NCBI GenBank assembly: GCA_016703005.1
Contig: JADJCX010000008.1
Span: 62,001 to 126,000 of the forward strand
Direction: 5' to 3'
Length of the DNA stretch: 64,000 nt
From: Flavobacteriales bacterium
GTDB lineage: Bacteria; Bacteroidota; Bacteroidia; Flavobacteriales_F; PHOS-HE28
The position numbers were made by a program, and so were the translations under genes. Positions 41,075-49,922 of the stretch are shown here, one piece after another; the stretch's first letter is position 1, and each line of letters starts with the position of its first letter. The notes below the pieces were generated by a model. It was not told the DNA's origin, made no database searches, and worked only from the letters and a program-made list of their open reading frames with translations.

Positions 41075-42037
41075 CTATGGATAGCAGGCCAGCGTATCCA
41101 CCCATGGACTCCAGCAGGCCCAAACACCCAAGCCACCCACAACGTTGCTTTTGACGTTACTTGGTGTGGAGAAGAGGTCGCCTTGCGAGTTCGCGTTACC
41201 GTCCTTCGAGTTGTAGAACTCGAATTCCTTCTGGCCGAAAGCGACGTACTGCACCACAACGGTATCGCCACGCTTGAAGTAGCCACGTTCCTCGTTCTCG
41301 TCATCGTCCGCAGTACTGAAGGGTGCGCTGCCACGGTTGATGGCCCAGTCGAATGAAAGCCCGTCAATGAACTGGTCTTCGAATGCGCCGAATTGCGGAG
41401 CGATGAAGATCTCGTCCTTCTGCTCGCCATCCGTTCCGGCGTTGATGCGCTTGCCCATCCACCGGTAGCAATTGCCCAACCCGCTTGGATCGCTGGTGGT
41501 TTGCCAAATGAAGCCGAGACTATCGTCGCCGGGATCTTGTTCGGCCAGCTTGAACCAGAGGCTGTCCAACGGTTCGGGATCCATCATGAAAGAGGAACCG
41601 GTTACCGTTTTGCCTTCAGCCTGAACGTTCAAGGCGTATGTGGAACCTATCTGGCCCAAGAAGCTGCCATCGGTCTTCGTGTAGATGAGAATATCCGCCA
41701 CCTGGATGGCGAAAGGATCGATACCGATCATCTGTCCGGCACGCTCCAAGATGTCGTCCGGGATACTGAACCCGCTTACAGCATCGAGCTGCACGGGACC
41801 ATTGCCGTCATCCACCGTAACGGCAGCTGTGCGAACGAAGATGCCGAGCAGACTTGCAAAGTCGGTGGGGGCGAAGAAGCTCTCGGTGCGGGTGACCACA
41901 ACGATGGGCGGCTTGCCCGGTTCGATGGTGCCATTGATCACCAACTTCTCCTCAGCGGGCGGAAGTTCAACGGTGATCTCCTTGGTGCATGCGGCAAGCC
42001 CACCCACCACAGCGATCGCGATCAATGCGTTGCGCAT
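41075..42037 (-). CDS. DUF4249 lipoprotein, partner of the TonB receptor
   Basis: 320 residues. Lipoprotein signal MRNALIAIAVVGGLAACTKE (Cys17), then a DUF4249 domain with EKLVINGTIEPGKPPIVVVTRTESFFAP and YALNVQAEGKTVTGSS. DUF4249 proteins are outer-membrane lipoproteins usually encoded next to a TonB-dependent receptor, much as SusD is next to SusC; the ligand is unknown. The ATG overlaps the receptor's stop by one base (TGATG), so it is coupled. Confidence 0.87.
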   Translation of the reverse strand: MRNALIAIAVVGGLAACTKEITVELPPAEEKLVINGTIEPGKPPIVVVTRTESFFAPTDFASLLGIFVRTAAVTVDDGNGPVQLDAVSGFSIPDDILERAGQMIGIDPFAIQVADILIYTKTDGSFLGQIGSTYALNVQAEGKTVTGSSFMMDPEPLDSLWFKLAEQDPGDDSLGFIWQTTSDPSGLGNCYRWMGKRINAGTDGEQKDEIFIAPQFGAFEDQFIDGLSFDWAINRGSAPFSTADDDENEERGYFKRGDTVVVQYVAFGQKEFEFYNSKDGNANSQGDLFSTPSNVKSNVVGGLGVWACWSPWVDTLACYP

Positions 42038-44444
42038 CAGAATTCGAAGTTCCATGTAATGCTGGGGAGTATGCTGAACAGGCTCACTTGCTTGGCTACC
42101 ACTTGGAAGTTGCCTTCGCTGGGTATGCCCTCATTATCAAAGTAGATGAAGTAGGGGTTGCGGCGGTTGTAAACGTTGTACACGGCGAACGTCCAACTGC
42201 TGCGGTAGCGGCGCGGCACTTCCGTCACCTCGCCTGTGGTCTTGTCCTTTTTCTGGCGCGTGGCCTTATTCCGGAGTGTAGCGGCCAGATCAAGCCGGTG
42301 GTATGGCGCCATGCGGAATCCATTGCGCTCCGTGTACTCGCTCACCAATTGACCTTCCACCCAGTAACGGTTCACTGGCAGTGTTACCGCTTGGCCCGTG
42401 CTGTAAACGAAGGTGCCACCGAAGGTCCAACGTGCGTTGTGGTCGTAGCTCAGCACCAAACTCATGTCGTGGGTGCGGTCCCATCGGCTCGGGAATTCCT
42501 CGCCCTTGTTGAGGTTGTCGAATTGCCGCATGGTCTTGCTCCACGTATAGCCCGCCCAGCCGTTCAACTTGCCGAAGGTCTTTTTGATGAACAACTCCAA
42601 CCCATAGCTGTAGCCGTCCCCATAAACGAAGTTGCGATCGTAGTTGGTGTTGCCATTGTCCTGCGGAACAGCGCCATCGGCGTATTCGATCAGGTTGTCC
42701 ATCGTTTTGTAGTACACCTCTACACTCGTTTCGAAGGTGCGGTCTTTCCAATCCTTGAAATACCCGGCGGCGTATTGTGTGCCAACCAGAGGCTTCACAT
42801 TCTTGCCACTGGGCACCCACACATCGGTGGGCAGCGCAATGCCGCTGAAACTGGCGAGATGCACATACTGTTGACCGCGATTGAAGCTGGCCTTCACGCT
42901 GCTATTGGCTCCGGTCTTGTAACGCGCACTGATCCGCGGCTCCAAAGCCGAGTACTGGGCAACGGTTTCGCCGGATCCGTATTCACGGGTGCCGATCTCG
43001 GTCCCTTCACTGTCGTACAAGTACTCGCGGAAGTTGCCTACGTGCGCGAACCAGGTGAAGCGGAGCCCAACGTTCACGCGCAGCAGGTCTGTTACGTCGA
43101 AGTCATCGAGTACATATAGAGCTGCTTCATGCGCATTGAGTTTGCTCGGTTCCTCGATATCGAATTGTGTGTCGCCCGCATCGATCCTTACCGTGCTCGG
43201 AGTGTAGAGGTGCCGGGTGTATTGACCGCCATACTTCAAGCTGTGCCGAACGTTCAAGTAATGGTTCAGGTCCAGCTTCAATGAGTAGTCGCGGATACCG
43301 CTGAAGAGTTGGAACGAGAACACATCCTGCGTTGCGTCGAAGAGGAACTTGTAATCGCTGAAGGTCGCGGTGGTGTTCAGGAACAGCTTGGGGCCGAAGA
43401 CGTGGTTCCAACGCGCGGCCAGTGTTGCATTTCCCCAAGGGATGCGGAAGCTGGGGTCGCCGGCATTCGTGTTGTCGAAGGTGAAGACGTCGCGACCGAA
43501 GTAACCGCTCAAGTAGAACCGGTCCTTGTCACTGAGGCGGTAGTTCGCCTTGGCGTTGATGTCGTAGAAGTAGTAGCCACTGCCGGCGAATTCGCTCGTG
43601 TCGTTCACGAAGGGCTTCAACAGCAGATCGATGTACGTGCGGCGGGCACTTACGATGAACGAACTGCGCTCCTTCATAATGGGGCCTTCCAACGTGAGGC
43701 GACTGCTGATCAAACCGATACCGCCCTGACCGTGGAAGCCTTTGTCGTTGCCCTCCTTCATATTGATGTCGAGCACGCTGCTGATGCGGCCACCATAATT
43801 GGCCGGCATGCCGCCCTTGATCAGTTCGATGTTCTTCACAGCGTCGGCATTGAATACACTGAAGAACCCGAACAAGTGGCTGGCGTTGTAGACCACGGCC
43901 TCATCAAGAAGAATGAGGTTCTGGTCCGGTCCGCCGCCCGCACATAAAAGCCACTGTTCCCTTCACCGTTCCCTTTAACCCCCGGCAGATATTGGATGGT
44001 CTTCAGAATGTCCACTTCACCCAGCAAGGCCGGGAGTGTGTTGAGTTTCTGTACATCGATGCCGATGCGGCCCATGTCCGTGCTCTCGGTATTGCCCTTT
44101 CCCTTTTTTCCGGTCACTTTGGCCGCTTGGGTTTCGTAAACCTTCGGCTGCAAGTCCCAATTCAACTTCATGTCAGCCTTCAGTTCCACCGTTTTGGTGA
44201 GTTCCTCGAACCCCAGGTAACGCACGACCACCGAATATGTTCCGGCAGGAATGGTAAGTGAGTAATACCCGTAGGTGTTCGTGGAGGCGCCCTTATTGAT
44301 CTCGGTCACCACAAGGCTTGCACCGATCAACGCCTCACCGCTGGAGGCATCCTTGATGAATCCGCTCAAGGTGGGGTTGTTCTGGGCGGTCGATATGGTT
44401 GGGAGCAGGCTGGCCACCAGCAGTGTCAGGAAAGTCGCACGCAT
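42037..44444 (-). pseudogene. TonB-dependent outer-membrane receptor, frameshifted
   Basis: A receptor of about 802 residues if repaired. From ATG 44444 it has a signal peptide (MRATFLTLLVASLLPTISTAQ), a carboxypeptidase-like beta domain (SGFIKDASSGEALIGASLVV) and a plug domain (LPALLGEVDILKTIQYLPGV). At about 43938-43942 one base is missing after VR. The expected reading VRGGGPDQNLILLDEAVVYNAS continues in another frame, through the plug (AVKNIELIKGGMPANYGGRI) and a 22-strand-type barrel ending SILPSITWNFEF. The end with an aromatic residue is typical. The ligand is unknown; the partner DUF4249 lipoprotein is coupled downstream. Confidence 0.88.
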
Positions 44445-44488
44445 CGTTCGTTCTTGCCTTGGGCCGCCTTGGCCTGCACAGGCGGGGC

Positions 44489-44496
44489 CAAATGTA
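44489..44496 (-). promoter_or_regulatory. candidate -7 promoter element (TACATTTG) of the TonB receptor operon
   Basis: Perfect match to TAnnTTTG on the minus strand, 44 bases before the ATG at 44444. Confidence 0.52.
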
Positions 44497-44678
44497 GCCG
44501 TGCGCTTTCCGCAACTCCGGCCGTTCGTCAAGCTTCATTGTCCGTTCATAATGGCACAATGGCCGTCAATACCAGTCTCGATCGTGGACAAGTCGTTCTC
44601 TCGGGAACAATTGGAACACAGGTTTCGGGGATCGGATCCAATGTTCCTTCGTATCCGCCCAGCCCCGAATGGTCTAAA

Positions 44679-44700
44679 AAATACCCGGATTCTGGTATTT
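44679..44700. repeat. inverted repeat AAATACC / GGTATTT before the second NarL-type regulator
   Basis: Seven-base perfect arms at 44679-44685 and 44694-44700 around CGGATTCT, 48 bases before the regulator ATG in the divergent gap. It is of a size suited to a dimeric DNA-binding protein; autoregulation is a guess. The rest of the 304-base gap (44445-44748) shows only the receptor promoter. Confidence 0.5.
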
Positions 44701-44748
44701 CACGGACCAACTGCCTGTCCGAACTTTGCTCAACTCCTGACCCCGCCC

Positions 44749-45405
44749 ATGAACATCATCAACATCCTTCTTGTAGACGACCACCACTTGGTCCTTGATG
44801 GCATGCGCGCGTTGCTTTCCCAGGAACCTGATTTCCAAGTAGTGGGCGAGGCGCGCAACGGGCGCGAGGCTGTGGAAAAGGCCACCGCTTTGAGGCCGCA
44901 TATCGTGATCATGGATATCAGCATGCCCGAGATGGATGGCATTGAGGCTACACAGCTCATATGCGGGAATAAGTCCCTGAAAGGCACGAACGTTATGGTG
45001 CTCAGCATGTATAGCAACAGGGAGTTCATAAATGAACTGATGGAAGCCGGTGCCAAGGGCTATTTGTTGAAGAATACCGGCCGGGCCGAGCTGCGCGAAG
45101 CCATTCACACCGTCAGTGCAGGTCAACGCTACTTGTGCAAACCCGTGCAGGAAACTATGGATGCGCCGGTCAAGAGCCGCTCACGCAAGGAAGGCGAAGG
45201 ATTCGTGCCGATCACGAAGCGCGAGAAAGAGATCATAAGGCTGCTCCTGGCGGAGAAGAACTCGCACGAGATAGCGGATGCGTTGCACCTGAGCCCGGCA
45301 ACCGTAGAAACGCATCGCAAGAACATTCTCCACAAACTCGACATGCATAGCACCGCTGGTTTGGTGCGCTATGCCATGGAGAGAGGGTGGAACCTTGAGG
45401 GCTGA
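44749..45405 (+). CDS. response regulator, NarL/LuxR family
   Basis: 218 residues: a receiver domain (INILLVDDHHLVLDG, Asp56 in HIVIMDISMPEMDGIEA, Lys in GYLLKNTG) and a LuxR-type DNA-binding domain (ITKREKEIIRLLLAEKNSHEIADALH and SPATVETHRKNILHKL). The kinase that fits it is the HisKA_3 protein 1.6 kb downstream (47039), with two unknown genes between. The open frame extends upstream to 44275, over the receptor promoter; the ATG at 44749 starts right before the receiver's first strand. Confidence 0.92.
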   Translation: MNIINILLVDDHHLVLDGMRALLSQEPDFQVVGEARNGREAVEKATALRPHIVIMDISMPEMDGIEATQLICGNKSLKGTNVMVLSMYSNREFINELMEAGAKGYLLKNTGRAELREAIHTVSAGQRYLCKPVQETMDAPVKSRSRKEGEGFVPITKREKEIIRLLLAEKNSHEIADALHLSPATVETHRKNILHKLDMHSTAGLVRYAMERGWNLEG

Positions 45406-45445
45406 ACACTACCAGCCTTTCCCAAACCCCAAAACCTACAGCATC

Positions 45446-45805
45446 ATGGCATCTTGGTCAACCTACCCGAACACCACTATTGGCGCTGGTGACAATCACA
45501 TTGTCACCGTTGAGAAACCCAGGAATTATGCAACCGGTCCGATCACTGGACGCGGCTTTGAAGACGATCCCTGGCTCTTGAATTATTCCTCCATGGACGG
45601 AGCACCGAACGATATGGATCCGAGGCACGTTGCCACAAGGGTTCCAGATGCAGTGGAACGTTGGGGTTATTATCGGGTGGTTGTCAATGGAACAGCGAAG
45701 CCCAAGGAGAAGCTGAAGGTGCGGGATGGGGCCGGTGGAGGAGGTTCAGCCAAAGCAGGAGTGAAGAAACCGGCGACCAAGAAGATCGCACGGAGGAAGA
45801 AATAG
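45446..45805 (+). CDS. small protein with lysine-rich tail, unknown function
   Basis: 119 residues from ATG 45446, with no signal peptide or membrane helix. The body (MASWSTYPNTTIGAGDNH, DPWLLNYSSMDGAPNDM, AVERWGYYRVVVNG) is not recognised. A Gly-rich hinge (GAGGGGSAKAG) leads to a basic tail VKKPATKKIARRKK like those of histone-H1-like or AlgP-type nucleic-acid-binding proteins. It lies 40 bases after the response regulator and 58 before the zincin gene, so it may be part of the same locus. Confidence 0.6.
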   Translation: MASWSTYPNTTIGAGDNHIVTVEKPRNYATGPITGRGFEDDPWLLNYSSMDGAPNDMDPRHVATRVPDAVERWGYYRVVVNGTAKPKEKLKVRDGAGGGGSAKAGVKKPATKKIARRKK

Positions 45806-45863
45806 TCAGATCCGGTCATTGTCGTTACTACTGAACCACAACGGACACAATACGCACGGAACA

Positions 45864-47015
45864 ATGGAAGCGAGCTCGGGACAGACGAATGGCAAGGGCG
45901 CTGCATGCGCCCTTGCCATCTCCATTCTATTTGGGTGTGGGACGAATACTGTGACCGAAAGAGCTCTCTGGGTTCAGCGATCATTAGAGGCGTTGAGGGA
46001 TAGTATCGATGGAGGAACCATCGCTTTGGATCAACTGATCGGGGGCGTTGAATGTTCCTCCGTGTTCCGGTCACAGCATCAGCCGCTGATCGATAGTATG
46101 TGTGCGGTGCTGGTCCCGGGCTCAACCCGTCTATGGTTCGAGGTGGATGATGCTCCTTGTTGGTGTTTGTGCAACGACTTGGCCGGGCTTGGGAGACCGA
46201 CGCTCGATTCGCTCATTGCGCAAAAGCGGATCGATCATGTTGCCCGGTTCAAGGACCGCTCAAAGAGCTGGATGCCGCTGGACGGGTTTCCGCCGCTGGG
46301 GGTCAAACGGGCCCAACCAATATCATTGCCCGATACGTCAGGCCGACGGAGTGTTGTTCGTGCCGTTCATCGTCGCACAACAGCGCAAACGGATCCCGGA
46401 TGTGATCGCGGGGATCATGAAGTTCCCTTTGGCGAAGGTTGTATCATGGTTGAAGACTTGGTGGAACTATACCGATCGTGGTACTCGTACATCGATGTCA
46501 CCTACTACCCGAGTGATCGGCCATGGACCAGCGTGGTGGTGAGTATTCATGATGGTTCCATGACGATCAATATTCCGCCCGACCTTATGGAACATGACGA
46601 GGTCGGTGGCGAATTGATCGCCTTTCTTCTGGCCCATGAAATAGGCCACGCGAACGGCGAGATTTCAGAATGCGGGTCCAATAGTGAGGTTGTTTGTGAA
46701 GGAGATGCGGATCACTGGGGAGCCGCCTACGGGATGCGAGAGGTTTTTGAAGGCTCCGATTACATCCGGGTCAGCAAGGGAGCTCAAGCGCAATTGGAAG
46801 CTTATTACGAAAGCCTTGGTGCGGACGATCAACGGTGTGGGAATCCGTTCTGCTCGTGCGAAGACCCATCGTGCGGCCATCCACCTGCGGTGTGCCGGGC
46901 ACAGACGATCAAAATGGGCAGATGGGCTTCTCAACGACGTCCTGTTTGCAATGACCGCTGGCACACGAACCGCTCGGGTGACTGCGAACCTTGTCGGGCG
47001 TCTGCTGCGGATTGA
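45864..47015 (+). CDS. lipoprotein with HEIGH zinc-protease motif, probably frameshifted inside
   Basis: About 383 residues from ATG 45864. Lipoprotein-type start (CALAISILFGCGTN). The C-terminal half has AFLLAHEIGHANGE followed by CEGDADHWGA, a metzincin/gluzincin-like HExxH with a downstream E-x3-D, so zinc peptidase activity is plausible. The end is Cys-rich (CGNPFCSCEDPSCGHPPAVC). Between about 46340 and 46440 the read frame (RRSVVRAVHRRTTAQ) looks wrong, while the +1 frame gives LFVPFIVAQQRKRIPDVIAG and MKFPLAKV with good codon usage. This suggests an extra base near 46340 and a lost base near 46440. The family is not recognised. Confidence 0.6.
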   Translation: MEASSGQTNGKGAACALAISILFGCGTNTVTERALWVQRSLEALRDSIDGGTIALDQLIGGVECSSVFRSQHQPLIDSMCAVLVPGSTRLWFEVDDAPCWCLCNDLAGLGRPTLDSLIAQKRIDHVARFKDRSKSWMPLDGFPPLGVKRAQPISLPDTSGRRSVVRAVHRRTTAQTDPGCDRGDHEVPFGEGCIMVEDLVELYRSWYSYIDVTYYPSDRPWTSVVVSIHDGSMTINIPPDLMEHDEVGGELIAFLLAHEIGHANGEISECGSNSEVVCEGDADHWGAAYGMREVFEGSDYIRVSKGAQAQLEAYYESLGADDQRCGNPFCSCEDPSCGHPPAVCRAQTIKMGRWASQRRPVCNDRWHTNRSGDCEPCRASAAD

Positions 47016-47038
47016 CGCGATGTGAAAAGCAGGTCAAG

Positions 47039-49105
47039 ATGGATCGTCGAGGATGCCAGCAACCACTCCTGATGAAGTGGGTTCTTATGTGCGCGCTGGC
47101 CCTGTGCATGCGAGTTGCCGCGGTTGCACAGAGCGATCCGACATTGAGAACCCAGTATGACCGCTACAATGCACTCTTCGATACCCAGTCTTATCCGGAG
47201 ATCAGGGCTATGATCCTTGGCATAAGGGTCGAGCCGGGGCGGTCCAGGGACCAGAAGTACCTTTCCACGGTTGTTGAGGGAAGGATATTGCGCGTTTCCG
47301 GTGATGCGTTTGCAGCATACGCAGTCATTGATTCCTTGCCGGTCTTGCCCAATTCAGCGGACCCATTGCTGCTCTACGCCATCAGCAGCGAGCGGGGTAG
47401 GATATTCAAGGCACTAGGACTGTATCCGAAGGCAGTTGAAGAGGCTGTTCGTGCTTATCATCTCGCGCAGGCCTTCGGTTTTGGCGAGGAAGAAGTGAAG
47501 TCACTGGTACTGCTTGCGGAGATCGATCGACACCAGGGTAGCTACGACGAGAGTCTTCGAAAACTGATCCAAGCTGAGAACTCGTTGCATGCCAAGGGAC
47601 TGGATAGGAACTTGTGCAACATCCTCATTGATCGCGGGAATGTGTTCTACGACCAGGAGCGTTGGTCGATGGCCCGGGAGCAATACGAAAGGGCACTGGA
47701 TTGTGGCAGTGCTAACGGCTACAGCGCGCTCGTCAAGAACGCGATCTTGAACATCGGGTCAGTGACCTATTACCTTTCCGATGCTACTGCGGCCTATGCG
47801 TACTTCGACAGCGCATTGACACAAAAGGACATCCGGGCTGATAGGACCTTCGAGGCCGACGTGATGTCCAATATTGCCATCATTGCCAATGGCGAAGGGG
47901 ATGTGCATCGAGCGCTTCGGGCAGGGTATCGTGCTGTTGAGATCCGAACCGAGTTGCGTGATTCCGTAGGGCTGGCCGAATCACTTCTCTCTTTATCAGG
48001 GACGTATTTGGGAGCGGGCAACGCAGATAGTGCATTGATGTTGGCCCGTGCATCGTACGAATTGCTGGTCGGCTCGGGCTCGGCACAGAAGCTCTCGGAA
48101 GCAGTATACCGTTTGTATGAGGTATATGACCTACAAGGGAATTGTGCAATGGCGAAGGAATACTTGGAGAGATCCAGCGTCGTAAAAGCAAGGTTGGATT
48201 CGGTCAAACAAGGTGAAACCATTCACCGCCTTGAGATCGCATACGAATCCGAAAAGAAGGAACAGGCTCTTGTGCTTGCCAGAGAGGAGGAACGGACAAA
48301 ACGAGCCCAGCGCAATTGGCTGATCGGCCTCAGTGCGGTTTTGGTCCTGCTTGCTGTAGTCCTATTCCGGAATTACAGTGGCCAGAAGCGCATGCGTGCC
48401 CAAGAGCAGGTGATCCACGACCGCGAGGTCAATGACCTCCTCAAGCGGCAGGAGATCAATTCATTGGATGCCATGATGAAAGGGCAGGAGCAGGAGCGGC
48501 AGCGCGTGGGCAAGGACTTGCATGATCGCATCGGCAGTATGCTGAGCGCCGTGAAACTGCAATTCAGTGCATTGGAAGGGCGCATGGAGCAAATGGAACT
48601 ACAGCAAAGTGAGCAGTACCAACATGTGTTCGACTTGTTGGATGAGACGGTGACCGAAGTGCGGCGCATCAGCCACGATATGGTGCGCGGTACCCTCAGC
48701 CAGTTCGGACTTGTCAAGGCATTGGAAGACCTGCGCAGCGCCGTACATGTGCCGGGCAAGTTGAGCGTATCGATGAGCGTATTCGGTATGGAGGAGCGGC
48801 TGGACCAGGACATGGAGATCGCCATCTACCGAATGGTGCAAGAGTGCGTGAGCAATGTGATGAAACACGCGCGTGCAAAGGAACTCTCGGTGCAACTCAC
48901 GCGGACCACAGCCGCGCTCAACATCATTGTCGAGGACGATGGTACCGGGTTTGATCCGCTTGCCAGTTCGGAAGGCATGGGCATGGGCAACATCAGGGAG
49001 CGTGCGACGGCGTACAATGGAGCGGTGAACGTTGACAGCCGACCTGGCCATGGCACGACGGTTTCCATCGACCTTCCGCTGATGCGCCTACCCGATATCG
49101 GGTAG
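47039..49105 (+). CDS. TPR-containing sensor histidine kinase, HisKA_3 family
   Basis: 688 residues. A signal peptide or anchor (MKWVLMCALALCMRVAAVAQ) is followed by a periplasmic array of TPR repeats (about 60-390), a transmembrane helix (NWLIGLSAVLVLLAVVLF), a coiled coil, the phosphoacceptor helix RQRVGKDLHDRIGSMLSAVK and HATPase_c (VQECVSNVMKHARAKEL, VEDDGTGFDP, GMGMGNIRERATAYNG). The architecture is common in Bacteroidota two-component systems, paired with NarL-type regulators such as that at 44749. The start could also be ATG 47072. An 18-base perfect palindrome covers the stop codon. Confidence 0.9.
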   Translation: MDRRGCQQPLLMKWVLMCALALCMRVAAVAQSDPTLRTQYDRYNALFDTQSYPEIRAMILGIRVEPGRSRDQKYLSTVVEGRILRVSGDAFAAYAVIDSLPVLPNSADPLLLYAISSERGRIFKALGLYPKAVEEAVRAYHLAQAFGFGEEEVKSLVLLAEIDRHQGSYDESLRKLIQAENSLHAKGLDRNLCNILIDRGNVFYDQERWSMAREQYERALDCGSANGYSALVKNAILNIGSVTYYLSDATAAYAYFDSALTQKDIRADRTFEADVMSNIAIIANGEGDVHRALRAGYRAVEIRTELRDSVGLAESLLSLSGTYLGAGNADSALMLARASYELLVGSGSAQKLSEAVYRLYEVYDLQGNCAMAKEYLERSSVVKARLDSVKQGETIHRLEIAYESEKKEQALVLAREEERTKRAQRNWLIGLSAVLVLLAVVLFRNYSGQKRMRAQEQVIHDREVNDLLKRQEINSLDAMMKGQEQERQRVGKDLHDRIGSMLSAVKLQFSALEGRMEQMELQQSEQYQHVFDLLDETVTEVRRISHDMVRGTLSQFGLVKALEDLRSAVHVPGKLSVSMSVFGMEERLDQDMEIAIYRMVQECVSNVMKHARAKELSVQLTRTTAALNIIVEDDGTGFDPLASSEGMGMGNIRERATAYNGAVNVDSRPGHGTTVSIDLPLMRLPDIG
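49088..49105. repeat. perfect palindrome CTACCCGATATCGGGTAG at the kinase stop codon
   Basis: Two nine-base arms with no spacer, ending in the TAG stop of the TPR histidine kinase. No T-run follows, so a terminator is not clear. A protein-binding site is possible. Confidence 0.55.
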
Positions 49106-49215
49106 AAGACGGACAGAACGCCGCTATCGGCCTCGAAAATTCACCTTTTCTGGGTATGGTTTCAGCTTTTCACGAATGGCACTTTTGGTTCATTCTCGGA
49201 CCAATATCAATAGCC

Positions 49216-49725
49216 ATGAAATACTCGATCGGAAAGTCAGCGCCAAGCGCGCTAGCCTATATGCTTGTTCTCCTGCTGGGCATCATCTCTTGGAGTGTTG
49301 CCAGGGGCCAAGGGCAAGTGACCATAAAGGGCGAGTTATCCTCACCAGAAGAGATCATCAGCCGGCAAACCGTTACACTGCTCGGCCAGAGCGGGGAGGA
49401 GGTGCCCGTGAATCTGTGCCGCAATGGTCACTTCAAGTTGAGCCTGCCGCTCGATCAGGTGCATGTGCTCCGCTTCACCAAACCCGGTTGTGTTACCAAA
49501 CAAGTGCGCATTGACACCCGCGCAGCCTGCAAGAAGGACCCGAAAAAGGACCGCTTGGTAGCGTTCGAAGTGGTGCTGCACGAAGCGGAAGGACAGGAAG
49601 CCGAACAGTACGCGGGCGCCGTTGGTGAGATCCAGTTCCACAAGAGCAACGGCCGAATGAAGGTGCGTCGCGACTATACCCAACGAGGCGATCTGGCGGT
49701 AACACAGGAAGTGATCGGTCAATGA
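49216..49725 (+). CDS. secreted protein of unknown function
   Basis: 169 residues from ATG 49216, with a signal peptide (about 1-32, SALAYMLVLLLGIISWSVARG). The mature part looks like a single beta-sandwich (QVTIKGELSSPEEIISRQTVTLLGQ, split here at residue positions 34-58) with NLCRNGHFKLSLPLDQVHVLRF. This resembles a carboxypeptidase-regulatory or CNA-B-type fold. The C-terminal tail is charged. I assign no function. The tRNA-Pro gene follows after 66 bases. Confidence 0.65.
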   Translation: MKYSIGKSAPSALAYMLVLLLGIISWSVARGQGQVTIKGELSSPEEIISRQTVTLLGQSGEEVPVNLCRNGHFKLSLPLDQVHVLRFTKPGCVTKQVRIDTRAACKKDPKKDRLVAFEVVLHEAEGQEAEQYAGAVGEIQFHKSNGRMKVRRDYTQRGDLAVTQEVIGQ

Positions 49726-49773
49726 TCGGAACGCGTCGCTGCCCGCGGTCCGGTGCGGGATCGATCGCATTGT

Positions 49774-49781
49774 TAAATTCG
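49774..49781 (+). promoter_or_regulatory. candidate -7 promoter element (TAAATTCG) of tRNA-Pro
   Basis: Matches TAnnTT(T/C)G and lies 10 bases before the mature tRNA 5' end. The same octamer precedes gltA. Confidence 0.45.
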
Positions 49782-49791
49782 CCGCCCCATT

Positions 49792-49865
49792 CGGGGTGTA
49801 GCGCAGCCCGGTAGCGCACTTGCATGGGGTGCAAGTGGTCGCTGGTTCGAATCCAGTCACCCCGA
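49792..49865 (+). tRNA. tRNA-Pro (anticodon GGG)
   Basis: A 74-base cloverleaf. The acceptor stem is CGGGGTG / CACCCCG with discriminator A. The D-arm is GCGCAGCCCGGTAGCGC. The anticodon arm CTTGC-ATGGGGT-GCAAG has anticodon GGG after T33, and the T-arm is CTGGTTCGAATCCAG. CCA is not encoded (the next bases are CGA), so it must be added after transcription. Confidence 0.93.
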
Positions 49866-49870
49866 CGAAT

Positions 49871-49906
49871 GAAGAAGCCCGGGACCGTCCGGGGCTTCTT
49901 CTTTTT
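49871..49906. terminator. terminator after tRNA-Pro, also facing the alpha-2-macroglobulin gene
   Basis: Stem GAAGAAGCCC / GGGCTTCTTC (49871-49880 with 49892-49901) followed by TTTTT. It lies six bases after the tRNA and 17 bases after the stop of the minus-strand gene. Confidence 0.85.
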
Positions 49907-49922
49907 GTGGTACCAGCCTTCC

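Noticed and set aside
40984..41430. N-terminal extension of trxB
   Set aside because: The added residues are Arg/Ser-rich and overlap the DUF4249 gene; TrxB begins normally at 40983.
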